Shown in pieces: positions 1 through 5,244 of a stretch of 11,611 nt of DNA. Numbering within the stretch: the first letter of the stretch is position 1; every line of letters starts with the position of its first letter. Origin of the DNA: Clostridia bacterium (GTDB taxonomy: Bacteria; CBDUZB01; JAGLHV01); the NCBI GenBank assembly GCA_030595925.1, contig JAUVLC010000075.1:1-11611 (forward strand), given 5' to 3'. The position numbers and the translations under genes are program-made. The notes under the pieces are model-generated. The model was given only the letters and a program-made list of their open reading frames with translations, was not told the DNA's origin and did not search any database.

Positions 1-44
1 TTTAGTTCTTTGTTAGATTAGAAAAAATTTATATTTGATTTAAA

Positions 45-70
45 CCTGCCACTTTTAGTAAAGTGACAGG
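45..70. repeat. Imperfect hairpin beside transposase remnant
   Basis: Arms CCTGCCACTTT (45-55) and AAAGTGACAGG (60-70) pair with one mismatch around a 4-nt loop. The hairpin lies just downstream of the 3' end of the minus-strand Y1 transposase remnant. IS200/IS605 elements carry subterminal hairpins at their ends that the transposase recognises, so this may be the right-end hairpin of that element; this is inference. No T-run follows on the minus strand, so a terminator is less likely. Confidence 0.4.
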
Positions 71-82
71 TGGAAATATGGG

Positions 83-313
83 TTAAGGTTCTGTGGTAAA
101 CTTTCCGCAGGATTCAGTGGCAGAATTCACAGGAATACGCAATTCGCTTATCTTAAAGATTTCATCTTTTGTTTGTTTCTTTCCCTGTTCCTCAATATAT
201 TCCATAATCATTTCATCTGTCACACTATTAGACTGTGTCGTAATCAATGTAGTTGCCCAATGAACTTGTACTGAGTGTAATTGAGGTATTGGGCTAATGG
301 ATACCTTTTCCAA
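83..313 (-). pseudogene. C-terminal remnant of IS200/IS605-type (Y1, HUH) transposase
   Basis: This 76-codon reading frame looks like the last third of a TnpA-like single-tyrosine transposase, a protein of about 140-150 aa that cuts and rejoins single-stranded DNA. The visible signature is HWATT followed by a helix ending in EYIEEQ. It retains the presumed nucleophile Tyr (residue 39 of the fragment) and a Gln four residues later, as in TnpA. The N-terminal half with the HUH metal-binding histidines is absent. Upstream, on the minus strand, the frame runs into the foldback element at 328-468, and no transposase N-terminus is recognisable beyond it. The remnant is therefore non-functional. The start of the frame is arbitrary and homology is clear only for about residues 17-55. 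The tail could be unrelated sequence read through to the first stop. Confidence 0.5.
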
Positions 314-327
314 CAGGCGTCATAAAT

Positions 328-468
328 AGATTGTTGAAAAAAGCCTCTAAGGTGTCGTTGCGAGGAGCAAAACGACGAAGCAATCTCGTCGTTATCGTCG
401 GAGAATGAGATTGCCTCGCCCTTAGGGCTCGCAATGACGGAGACAAAAAAAGAGTTTTTCAACAATCT
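328..468. mobile_element. Foldback MITE-like repeat, copy 1
   Basis: The element is about 141 bp and is bounded by perfect 14-bp inverted ends, AGATTGTTGAAAAA (328-341) and TTTTTCAACAATCT (455-468). Internally it carries nested inverted segments (GTCGTTGCGAG against CTCGCAATGAC, and GCAATCTC against GAGATTGC), so the whole unit can fold into one long hairpin. A second copy in the same orientation lies at 3663-3807. The core resembles the widely dispersed family with the theme TTGCGAGGAGCGAAGCGACG seen in many bacterial genomes. It encodes nothing and must be moved in trans if it is mobile. It sits immediately upstream of the transposase remnant. Confidence 0.75.
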
Positions 469-637
469 CTAAATGTCGCCACTACAATTGTTTTAAAAAT
501 CAGACTTATAACATAGTATTTTGTATGTGATGTCGTTCTATAGTATTCCATCTCCCCTACTATACTGAAGTTATGGACTAAAAGTCCGGAGATTGAAACT
601 TAAAGGAAGACAATTCAAAATACTAAATTCCTATTTT
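469..637. other. Non-coding DNA with only a small hairpin
   Basis: I see no gene here. The only structure is a short hairpin, GGACT (575-579) and AGTCC (583-587). It is followed by GATTGAAAC, which resembles the end of some CRISPR repeats but occurs once and has no array around it. Confidence 0.5.
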
Positions 638-686
638 CCCCTCACCCTACCCTCTCCCACAAGGGGAGAAGAATAAAAGAATAGCA
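638..686. repeat. CCCTCACCC-type palindromic intergenic repeat, copy 1
   Basis: A C-rich stretch (CCCCTCACCCTACCCTCTCC) is followed by ACAAGGGGAGAA and ends in AAAGAATAGCA. The same layout recurs at 3906-3961, including the AGAATAGCA tail, and a related stem-loop lies at 3591-3630. It has no coding potential. It belongs to a dispersed repeat style common between genes in many bacteria. Confidence 0.6.
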
Positions 687-699
687 GAGCAATCTCTGC
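684..699. repeat. Small perfect hairpin
   Basis: GCAGAG (684-689) and CTCTGC (694-699) form a perfect stem with loop CAAT. It lies between two dispersed repeats, and no function is apparent. Confidence 0.4.
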
Positions 700-710
700 A
701 ACTACAAAAT

Positions 711-748
711 AACTCCGACAATAACGCAGGCTAAAGCCTGCGGCTACC
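711..748. repeat. GCAGGCT palindromic repeat, copy 1
   Basis: A 38-bp block contains the palindrome CGCAGGCT-AA-AGCCTGCG (725-742) and ends in GCTACC. The block recurs at 3477-3514 with a single base difference (A against G at the tenth position). Both copies are intergenic, which suggests a dispersed extragenic palindrome. Confidence 0.7.
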
Positions 749-823
749 ACATAAAACCATGAATTGTGACACAGTCTGTCCGCAGGAATAACAACACTTA
801 AAAAAACCCTCCAGGTTTTTAAC

Positions 824-852
824 TTGACAATTGTATGCATATTGCATACAAT
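824..852 (+). promoter_or_regulatory. Sigma-70-type promoter of the MNT-HEPN operon
   Basis: The -35 box TTGACA (824-829) and the -10 box TACAAT (847-852) are 17 bp apart, nearly ideal for a housekeeping sigma factor. The first ATG of the nucleotidyltransferase gene follows about 30 bp after the -10 box, with AGGAG at 872-876. The operator palindrome fills the spacer and the -10 box, so a bound repressor should exclude RNA polymerase. Confidence 0.8.
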
Positions 853-860
853 TGTATGCA
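830..860. promoter_or_regulatory. Three-half-site operator over the MNT-HEPN promoter
   Basis: ATTGTATGCA (830-839) and TGCATACAAT (843-852) form a perfect 10-bp inverted repeat with the 3-bp centre TAT. A third half-site, ATTGTATGCA (851-860), follows directly and shares two bases with the second. The array covers the promoter spacer and -10 box and ends before the ribosome binding site. The adjacent gene begins with a winged-helix DNA-binding domain, so autorepression by that antitoxin is the likely mechanism; this is inferred from position. Confidence 0.75.
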
Positions 861-883
861 TAAACAATATAAGGAGAAATAAA

Positions 884-1462
884 ATGAATCCTTTATCAAA
901 AAATAGAGCATTATTATTACGGTTATTCTATACCAATCCTAAAAAGGAATTTTATATGCAAGAAATTGGACGCATACTTAATAAAAAACCCGGAACATTT
1001 CAAAGAACTTTAAACAGCATGGTTTCAGAAGGTATTTTAAGAAGTGAATATCGTGCTAATGCAAGGTACTTTAAAATCAACAAACAATATTCTCTTTACA
1101 AAGAATTAAAAAGCATTGTATTTAAAACGGTAGGTGTTATAGGAAGCTTAAAAGATACTTTAAAAAAATCAGGAAATATTAATTGTGCTTTTATTTATGG
1201 CTCTTTTGCCAAAGCAAAAGAAAATTTTCTCTCAGACATAGATCTTCTAATTATAGGAACTCCAAATGAAGATATATTAGTGAAAGAAATTGATAGGATG
1301 GAGAAGCAACTACAGCGAGAAATTAATTACAAGCTTTATGACCTAAAAAATTTAAAAAAAGACATTCAAAATAAAGATCCGTTTATTTTAAAAATTTTAA
1401 AGGATAAAAAAATTATAATTTTAGGAGAAGAAAATGAATTACGGAAAATTCTTGAAAAATAA
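884..1462 (+). CDS. Winged-helix / MNT-type nucleotidyltransferase antitoxin
   Basis: The protein has 192 aa. Residues about 1-75 look like a winged-helix DNA-binding domain (helix with EIGRILNKKPGTFQRTLNSM, then a wing with RANARYFKIN). Residues about 95-192 form a minimal nucleotidyltransferase with the motif GSFAKAKENFLSDID (106-120), which is GS-X10-D-X-D with Asp118 and Asp120 as likely metal ligands. In characterised MntA-HepT pairs such a protein AMPylates and neutralises the HEPN RNase. The fused helix domain suggests that it also represses its own promoter. I chose the ATG at 884 because AGGAG lies 7 nt upstream. The in-frame TTG at 824 is the -35 box of the promoter itself. The gene overlaps the HEPN gene by 29 nt, indicating translational coupling. 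The gene looks intact. Its third acidic residue is unclear, as in other small helix-fused members. Confidence 0.8.
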   Translation: MNPLSKNRALLLRLFYTNPKKEFYMQEIGRILNKKPGTFQRTLNSMVSEGILRSEYRANARYFKINKQYSLYKELKSIVFKTVGVIGSLKDTLKKSGNINCAFIYGSFAKAKENFLSDIDLLIIGTPNEDILVKEIDRMEKQLQREINYKLYDLKNLKKDIQNKDPFILKILKDKKIIILGEENELRKILEK

Positions 1463-1709
1463 TTTAATTAAAAAGCAAAATCCTGATTTTAAACAAATTG
1501 AGCTTCAACTCCAGCGTTCTTTAAAGGACTTACAAACCGCAAACGAAAATTTAAATATAGACCTTACATGGACATATACAATAGCATATCATGCTATGAT
1601 CCGAGCAGGCAGGGCACTTATGTATTCGAAAGGATTTTTGCCTACGACAAAAAACACACATAAAACAATTGTCGAATTCACAAAACTACAATTCACAGAT
1701 GACAGATGA
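1434..1709 (+). pseudogene. Truncated HEPN-domain (HepT-like) toxin
   Basis: This 91-codon frame has the N-terminal two thirds of a HEPN protein: helical segments with LTWTYTIAYHAMIRAGRALM and then a TTKNTHKTIVEFTKL segment. Family members usually run to about 130-150 aa and carry the catalytic R-X4-6-H RNase motif in a later helix. Here the homology stops at about residue 85, the frame enters a 7-bp tandem repeat (1694-1735), and it ends at TGA 1707-1709. The R-X4-6-H region is absent here and I find no displaced piece downstream. AGGAG at 1423-1427 and the 29-nt overlap with the nucleotidyltransferase gene show that it was the second gene of the operon. It is probably an inactive toxin, and the antitoxin is left behind. 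A short functional variant is less likely. Confidence 0.7.
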
Positions 1710-1735
1710 CAGACGAAAGACGACGGACGACAGAC
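1694..1735. repeat. Heptanucleotide tandem repeat (GACAGAY)n
   Basis: Six consecutive 7-bp units can be read: CACAGAT, GACAGAT, GACAGAC, GAAAGAC, GACGGAC, GACAGAC. Degenerate purine-rich sequence continues to about 1765. The repeat begins inside the HEPN frame and supplies its stop codon. An array of this kind can expand or contract by slippage, but the truncation cannot be repaired by that alone because the toxin's C-terminal coding sequence is missing. Confidence 0.75.
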
Positions 1736-2012
1736 AGAAACAAAAACAAAGATAAAAGACAGTCCATAGTATAACAGATAAAAAACTGCGAGTCGTGAAT
1801 GGTAAATGACGCTAATCAATTACCCTGTAGCACAATATAAAAAATTTGGTTCATTCGTATTTATTGTGGAATAATAGTATAAAAAAAGAGTAAAATAGAT
1901 TGTAAATAAAAGAGAATAAAGAAAAAAGCAGGAAAATTTAAGAGGTAAAATAAAAAAGCATCAATTACCAACAAAAACTTGGTATAGTTATGATAGCTGA
2001 ATCAAACTAACC

Positions 2013-2023
2013 AAGGAGGTGAT
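2013..2023 (+). promoter_or_regulatory. Full-length Shine-Dalgarno sequence of the 40-codon ORF
   Basis: AAGGAGGTGAT matches the anti-Shine-Dalgarno end of 16S rRNA over its whole length. It sits directly before ATG 2024-2026. It is the best ribosome binding site in the window and marks the small ORF as derived from a really translated gene. Confidence 0.65.
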
Positions 2024-2146
2024 ATGGTATCAGAAAATGTTTGGATATACCAGGATATAAAACACGAATTTTTTATAAATCTCTTTATAATTACATTAGA
2101 TTCCTTAAAAAGTTGTTACAAACTTGAACAAGTTTCGAATCAATAG
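2024..2146 (+). pseudogene. 40-aa ORF inside the inverted-repeat element, probable transposase N-terminus
   Basis: The frame begins MVSENVWIYQDIKHEFF, continues with a hydrophobic stretch (INLFIITLDSLKSCYKLEQ) and stops at TAG 2144-2146. It lies centrally between the inverted repeats and behind a perfect Shine-Dalgarno sequence. I do not recognise the protein with certainty. Position and context suggest the first part of a transposase whose remainder was deleted when the element shrank. The alternative is a genuine small protein, since the frame is clean and ends before the right arm. Confidence 0.4.
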
Positions 2147-2262
2147 TAGAGAATCTGAAAATGTTAAAAAAAAGAGTATATATGCAATATTATGGATTAC
2201 TAAACTATAGATTAGTTCCACAATAAACACGAATGAACCAAAATTTTGGATTATTTTAAAAT

Positions 2263-2281
2263 CCCCCTTTTCCAAAGGGGG
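2263..2281 (-). terminator. Perfect hairpin, possible weak terminator
   Basis: CCCCCTTT (2263-2270) and AAAGGGGG (2274-2281) form a perfect 8-bp stem around TCC. On the minus strand the stem is followed by ATTTT, a short U-run, so it could terminate transcription coming from the OmpA-like gene about 120 bp upstream. It also resembles the C-rich dispersed repeats of this window, so a repeat without such a role is equally possible. Confidence 0.3.
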
Positions 2282-2370
2282 AACTCAATAAGGTAAACCC
2301 TTAGCATGCTGCAGGAAATTACAAATTAAAAATTTGACTTTGAATTAGCAAAATAAGGAATGGCCAACTT

Positions 2371-2394
2371 TATCCTCTCAAAACGGAGGGGATA
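2371..2394 (-). terminator. Hairpin just after the OmpA-like gene
   Basis: TATCCTCTC (2371-2379) and GAGGGGATA (2386-2394) pair with one wobble around AAAACG. The hairpin starts 6 bp past the stop codon of the minus-strand gene. No U-tract follows, so it is not a canonical intrinsic terminator; it may protect the mRNA 3' end or be another dispersed repeat. Confidence 0.3.
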
Positions 2395-2400
2395 GGCGAA

Positions 2401-3315
2401 TTATTTTAAATGAATTGTAAAAAAGGTTATTTCGTTTTCTTCTTCTTTTCTTACCTTATATCTTATATCTTTTGGAACAATAATCATCTCTTTCGTTAAA
2501 TAACTTAATACTTTCTCTTTTCTTTCATGAGCTAATTCATATTCATCTTTTCCACCCTGGTATAATATTCCCACACTAAGAGGATGCCGGGAATATTGGC
2601 GTAAAATATCTATGATTTTATCTATAAGTTGTTTTCCGTTTTTTAAAAAGTTTGCTTTTTTGGAAGCATATAAAACCTTGTTGGCAATTTCAATCCGAAT
2701 TTTTCCTTTTTCTTCATACATTAAGGCATCTACTTGAAAAGTTTTTCCCAAGGTAGTATGTTCTCTACTATCTAAATCAATGGTTATGAATTTAAAAGAA
2801 TAAAGGGCATTTACATGAATCATTTTCCCCTTGTCATCTTTACCATCCCAGAGAATGACTTTTAAAGGAAGTCCCTTTCCTTCAATAACCTTAACCGTTC
2901 CCCCTTCTTCATTAGTTACCACCAGTCTCCATCCTTTTATTTTTCCCTGCGACAAATGGGGATAAAAAGAAATCAACGGTGGGGTAAGAATGTCAGATAA
3001 ATATGGCCTTACAACCTGATAACTATTTAACTGATTAAATTGAAGAAAATCACTCTTACTGGGAACAACAATATCATTTTGTAATAATTCCTCTGTTTTT
3101 TCCGTTGAAGAATCTAATAATTCCTCTATTTTTACATCAACTTTAGGGATTACTTTTTCTATTTCGATTTTATCCTTAGCCTCCCCTTTTATAACAACAT
3201 CCGATATTTCACTATCTGAACCTTTTTTATCAGGATCCTCTTTAGCTAATAAAATAGAACCATTCACTATCATCAATACGATAATTAATATTCCCGAAAA
3301 CTTTCCTTTTGTCAT
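2401..3315 (-). CDS. Exported protein with FlgD-like Ig domain and degenerate OmpA-like domain
   Basis: The protein has 304 aa. Residues 1-24 are a signal peptide (hydrophobic ILIIVLMIVNGSILLA) with no lipobox Cys. Residues about 37-85 are a charged linker. Residues about 127-195 match a FlgD-like Ig module (GWRLVVTNEEGG, then VILWDGKDDKG, then YSFKF), the same type as the C-terminal module of the PorV-like protein at 10027-11403. Residues about 208-280 follow the OmpA/Pal C-terminal fold: KVLYASKKANFLKNGKQLID, then EYELAHERKEKV. Arg265 fits the diaminopimelate-binding Arg, but the usual GxxD aspartate is not visible, so peptidoglycan binding is uncertain. I prefer the ATG at 3315 (GGAGGA 5 nt upstream) to the TTG one codon before it, which would be too close. 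Its role could be that of a Pal-like anchor for the neighbouring Exb/Tol machine; this is inferred. Confidence 0.65.
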   Translation of the reverse strand: MTKGKFSGILIIVLMIVNGSILLAKEDPDKKGSDSEISDVVIKGEAKDKIEIEKVIPKVDVKIEELLDSSTEKTEELLQNDIVVPSKSDFLQFNQLNSYQVVRPYLSDILTPPLISFYPHLSQGKIKGWRLVVTNEEGGTVKVIEGKGLPLKVILWDGKDDKGKMIHVNALYSFKFITIDLDSREHTTLGKTFQVDALMYEEKGKIRIEIANKVLYASKKANFLKNGKQLIDKIIDILRQYSRHPLSVGILYQGGKDEYELAHERKEKVLSYLTKEMIIVPKDIRYKVRKEEENEITFFTIHLK

Positions 3316-3435
3316 CAATATCCTCCCATTTCAAATTAATTTAAATTTTTAAATTTCCGCCTTAAAGACTGGCAAACAAAAATCATTTTTGGATTCCTAC
3401 TTTCCAGACTGTGTAATAATTCAATTTTTGGTAGT

Positions 3436-3472
3436 CGCAGGCTTTCTTGTCCGCCTTTGGAGGAAGCCTGCG
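3436..3472. repeat. GCAGGCTT hairpin repeat
   Basis: CGCAGGCTT (3436-3444) and AAGCCTGCG (3464-3472) form a perfect 9-bp stem around a 19-nt loop. It immediately precedes the related shorter palindrome at 3491-3508, with which it shares the GCAGGCT core. Confidence 0.6.
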
Positions 3473-3476
3473 GAAA

Positions 3477-3514
3477 AACTCCGACGATAACGCAGGCTAA
3501 AGCCTGCGGCTACC
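3477..3514. repeat. GCAGGCT palindromic repeat, copy 2
   Basis: This 38-bp block is identical to 711-748 except for one base. It contains CGCAGGCT (3491-3498), AA, and AGCCTGCG (3501-3508), followed by GCTACC. Confidence 0.7.
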
Positions 3515-3590
3515 TAAACAAATTCAAAACAAAGAAAAAAATAAGCATAAAGTTAAAAAACAATTCTCAAATGACAGACAAAAAACTAAC

Positions 3591-3630
3591 CACCCTCACC
3601 TTAATCCTCTCCCCTCAAGGGAGAGGAAAA
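3591..3630. repeat. CCCTCACC-type hairpin repeat, copy 2
   Basis: A CACCCTCACC lead is followed by a perfect stem CCTCTCCC (3606-3613) and GGGAGAGG (3619-3626) with loop CTCAA. It is related to the repeats at 638-686 and 3906-3961. Confidence 0.6.
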
Positions 3631-3662
3631 ATAAAAATTAAATCCGAAAGAAAGCCTGATAA

Positions 3663-3807
3663 AGAGATTGTTGAAAAACTCTTCGAAGGTGTCGTTGCGA
3701 GGAGAGAAACGACGAAGCAATCTTGTCGTTTTCGTCGAAGAATGAGATTGCCGCGCCCTTAAGGGCTCGCAAAGACAGAGACAAAAAGGCCTTTTTCAAC
3801 AATCTCT
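3663..3807. mobile_element. Foldback MITE-like repeat, copy 2
   Basis: This is a 145-bp element with ends AGAGATTGTTGAAAAA and, at the other side, TTTTTCAACAATCTCT. It aligns over its full length with 328-468 and has the same orientation, with scattered substitutions (for example GGAGAGAAACGACG here against GGAGCAAAACGACG there). The internal inverted segments are partly decayed (CTCGCAAAGAC instead of CTCGCAATGAC), which suggests age. No protein is encoded. Confidence 0.75.
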
Positions 3808-3905
3808 AAATCAGGAAACTACAAAACAAATTTTAAAGACTGATTCTTCGATTACACTCAGCAATAGTTCATCAGGCAACTACAAACTAATTACAAAATT
3901 TCTTA

Positions 3906-3961
3906 TAGCCCCTCCTCTTAATCTCCTCCCACAAGGGGGAGGAGAAACAAAAAGAATAGCA
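3906..3961. repeat. CTCCTCCC hairpin repeat next to the tonB-like stop codon, copy 3
   Basis: The stem CTCCTCCC (3923-3930) and GGGAGGAG (3937-3944) closes the loop ACAAGG, and an AAAGAATAGCA tail is shared with the copy at 638-686. It sits within 20 bp of the end of the minus-strand TonB-like gene, where a terminator would be expected. On that strand no U-run follows, so I class it as a dispersed repeat. Confidence 0.55.
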
Positions 3962-3963
3962 AA

Positions 3964-5244
3964 TTATTTAAGATAAAAATAGAAAGTTATAACTCCCCAT
4001 TGTTCTTTACCGTAAAACTTCTTCTCTAAAGCCGCAAATACCCATTGACTTAAAGCATCCATTACTAATCTATCCAATTTTGAATAACCGGATGTCCGTT
4101 CAACATAAATATTCTTCTTTACTTTTCCATTGGAAAGTACTACGAAATGTAAACTAACCGCCGCATCTACCCCTTGCCGTTTAGCCCATTCCGGATATTC
4201 AGGAATAATCTTATGAATTATTTTTCGGTTAGCTAATGGTCCTACTATTTCAAACAAGGTCTTCTTTTTACCCGCTGTACGCCGAATTACTTTCTCTTCG
4301 GTCTTTTTCTTGGACAGGGACTCCTCTTCCTCTATTTCTTCCCTAAATGACGCCCATCCTCCACCCCCTGTACCTCCTCCCGATGTCTTAAAAATTCCGC
4401 CGTATTTTCCACCGCCGCTTTTACCTCCTCCCGATGCTGTTTTATCACCACTTGTACTCCCTTCTGCCAAGTCACCGCCACCTCCGCCACTTATTTCCCC
4501 ACCAAAACGGTCACCCATACTATCAGATGATAATTCGTCTGAACCAAACCCTCCGCCAACTTTTGCCGTACCAAAAGTCTTCTCCCTCATCTTAGAGGAT
4601 TTAGCGTCCGGAATAAGCATTTTCTTGCTGGTACTGATACCTCTGGTAGTCTTACCTGTAGCAATAACGGCAACATTCTCTCCCACTTGTGAAATTCCTT
4701 CCTCTTTACTCACCTGAAAAGGAAGATCCTTGGAAGCTACAGAATAACTTCTGGATTCCATTTTTTTGACTTGCTTTTCGGTAACCTGTTCAGCATGTTT
4801 TGAAGCAAAAGCAATCTGCTCTTCGGTCATTGCCAGTTCCTGTTGAGCGGATTTACCTTTAAAACCAAAATCAGTCACCTTGCCATTTTTACTTACCAGC
4901 TTTCCCTTTGGTTTAATATCCTTTTCGGTAATTTTTATCGGTTTCAAAGTCATATCCATTTTACCGGCCAGTTCACTTTCCTTTTTTTTCGGCGGTTCTG
5001 CTTTTTTAAAAAACCGTTTTAGCTTACTGGCTAAACTAAGACTTTTTTTCTCACGATGGGTCATCGGAGGCGACCCTATTTCCTCGGTTATATAATCTAT
5101 ACTTATTATGGGATTGCGTATTTCTTTATTACGCATGGGGTCTACCTGCCAAAATAAAAGCAATAGATGCAACATCGCCGCTAATACCCAGCAAACTATT
5201 TCATCATTTATTCGGGGAGATATTAATTTTATTGTTATAACCAT
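3964..5244 (-). CDS. TonB/TolA-like energy transducer with glycine-rich linker
   Basis: The protein has 426 aa. It has a short cytoplasmic N-terminus, one membrane anchor (about 16-33, VCWVLAAMLHLLLLFW), a long Lys/Glu-rich periplasmic stretch (about 60-225), a Gly-rich region (229-297, with runs such as SGGGGGDL and SGGGTGGGG), and a TonB C-terminal domain (about 338-426: HKIIPEYPEWAKRQGVDAAV, then SNGKV). His26 in the anchor fits the His of the S-x-x-x-H motif that couples TonB/TolA to ExbB-ExbD/TolQ-TolR; the Ser position is Ala22. Classical TonB linkers are Pro-rich, so the Gly-rich linker is closer to AgmX/GltJ-type proteins. The ATG at 5244 has AGAGGT 9 nt upstream; a TTG start 13 codons earlier is less likely. 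It is the last gene of the operon, 137 bp after the second exbD. It should transmit inner-membrane motion to an outer-membrane or wall partner. Confidence 0.8.
   Translation of the reverse strand: MVITIKLISPRINDEIVCWVLAAMLHLLLLFWQVDPMRNKEIRNPIISIDYITEEIGSPPMTHREKKSLSLASKLKRFFKKAEPPKKKESELAGKMDMTLKPIKITEKDIKPKGKLVSKNGKVTDFGFKGKSAQQELAMTEEQIAFASKHAEQVTEKQVKKMESRSYSVASKDLPFQVSKEEGISQVGENVAVIATGKTTRGISTSKKMLIPDAKSSKMREKTFGTAKVGGGFGSDELSSDSMGDRFGGEISGGGGGDLAEGSTSGDKTASGGGKSGGGKYGGIFKTSGGGTGGGGWASFREEIEEEESLSKKKTEEKVIRRTAGKKKTLFEIVGPLANRKIIHKIIPEYPEWAKRQGVDAAVSLHFVVLSNGKVKKNIYVERTSGYSKLDRLVMDALSQWVFAALEKKFYGKEQWGVITFYFYLK

Larger units (their letters stand above)
1841..2247. mobile_element. Inverted-repeat-bounded element (deleted IS or long MITE)
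   Basis: The left arm begins near 1845 with TTTGGTTCATTCGT and continues through TTTATTGTGGAA. The right arm (2211-2242) is its reverse complement, with one substitution and one extra base over about 32 bp. The arms enclose about 350 bp of very AT-rich DNA that contains a hairpin (TACCAA 1966-1971, TTGGTA 1979-1984) and a 40-codon ORF with a strong ribosome binding site. The layout fits an insertion sequence that has lost most of its transposase gene. I do not recognise the IS family and see no clear target duplication. Confidence 0.65.
3319..3963. other. 645-bp gene-free interval packed with dispersed repeats
   Basis: No credible gene is present. From left to right it holds a GCAGGCTT hairpin (3436-3472), the second copy of the 38-bp GCAGGCT block (3477-3514), a CCTCTCCC hairpin repeat (3591-3630), the second MITE copy (3663-3807) and a CTCCTCCC hairpin repeat (3906-3961). 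An open frame at 3457-3762 on the plus strand is just these repeats read through. The same repeat families occupy 328-748, so both intervals have collected the same elements. Confidence 0.7.

Noticed and set aside
244-465. Minus-strand open frame of 73 codons
   Set aside because: Most of it is the foldback MITE, and the same element elsewhere is not coding.
588-597. GATTGAAAC after a small hairpin, resembling the end of a CRISPR repeat
   Set aside because: Only one copy exists, with no regular spacing, spacers or cas genes.
631-867. Minus-strand open frame of 78 codons over repeats and the promoter
   Set aside because: It runs through two dispersed repeats and the plus-strand operator, with no family resemblance.
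824-883. In-frame TTG start extending the nucleotidyltransferase by 20 codons
   Set aside because: This stretch is the promoter and operator, and the ATG at 884 has a good ribosome binding site.
1589-1819. Minus-strand open frame of 76 codons
   Set aside because: It is a shadow of the HEPN gene plus the heptamer repeat, whose 7-bp period gives a low-complexity peptide.
3457-3762. Plus-strand open frame of 101 codons
   Set aside because: It consists of the GCAGGCT repeat, the CCTCTCCC hairpin repeat and the MITE read through, with no protein-like composition.
3923-3944. Intrinsic terminator at the end of the TonB-like gene
   Set aside because: The stem is strong, but no U-run follows on the minus strand, and the sequence belongs to a repeat family present elsewhere in the window.
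4310-4717. Plus-strand proline-rich open frame of 135 codons
   Set aside because: It is the complement of the Gly-rich linker (GGN codons read as NCC) of the TonB-like gene, which has a recognisable domain and operon context.
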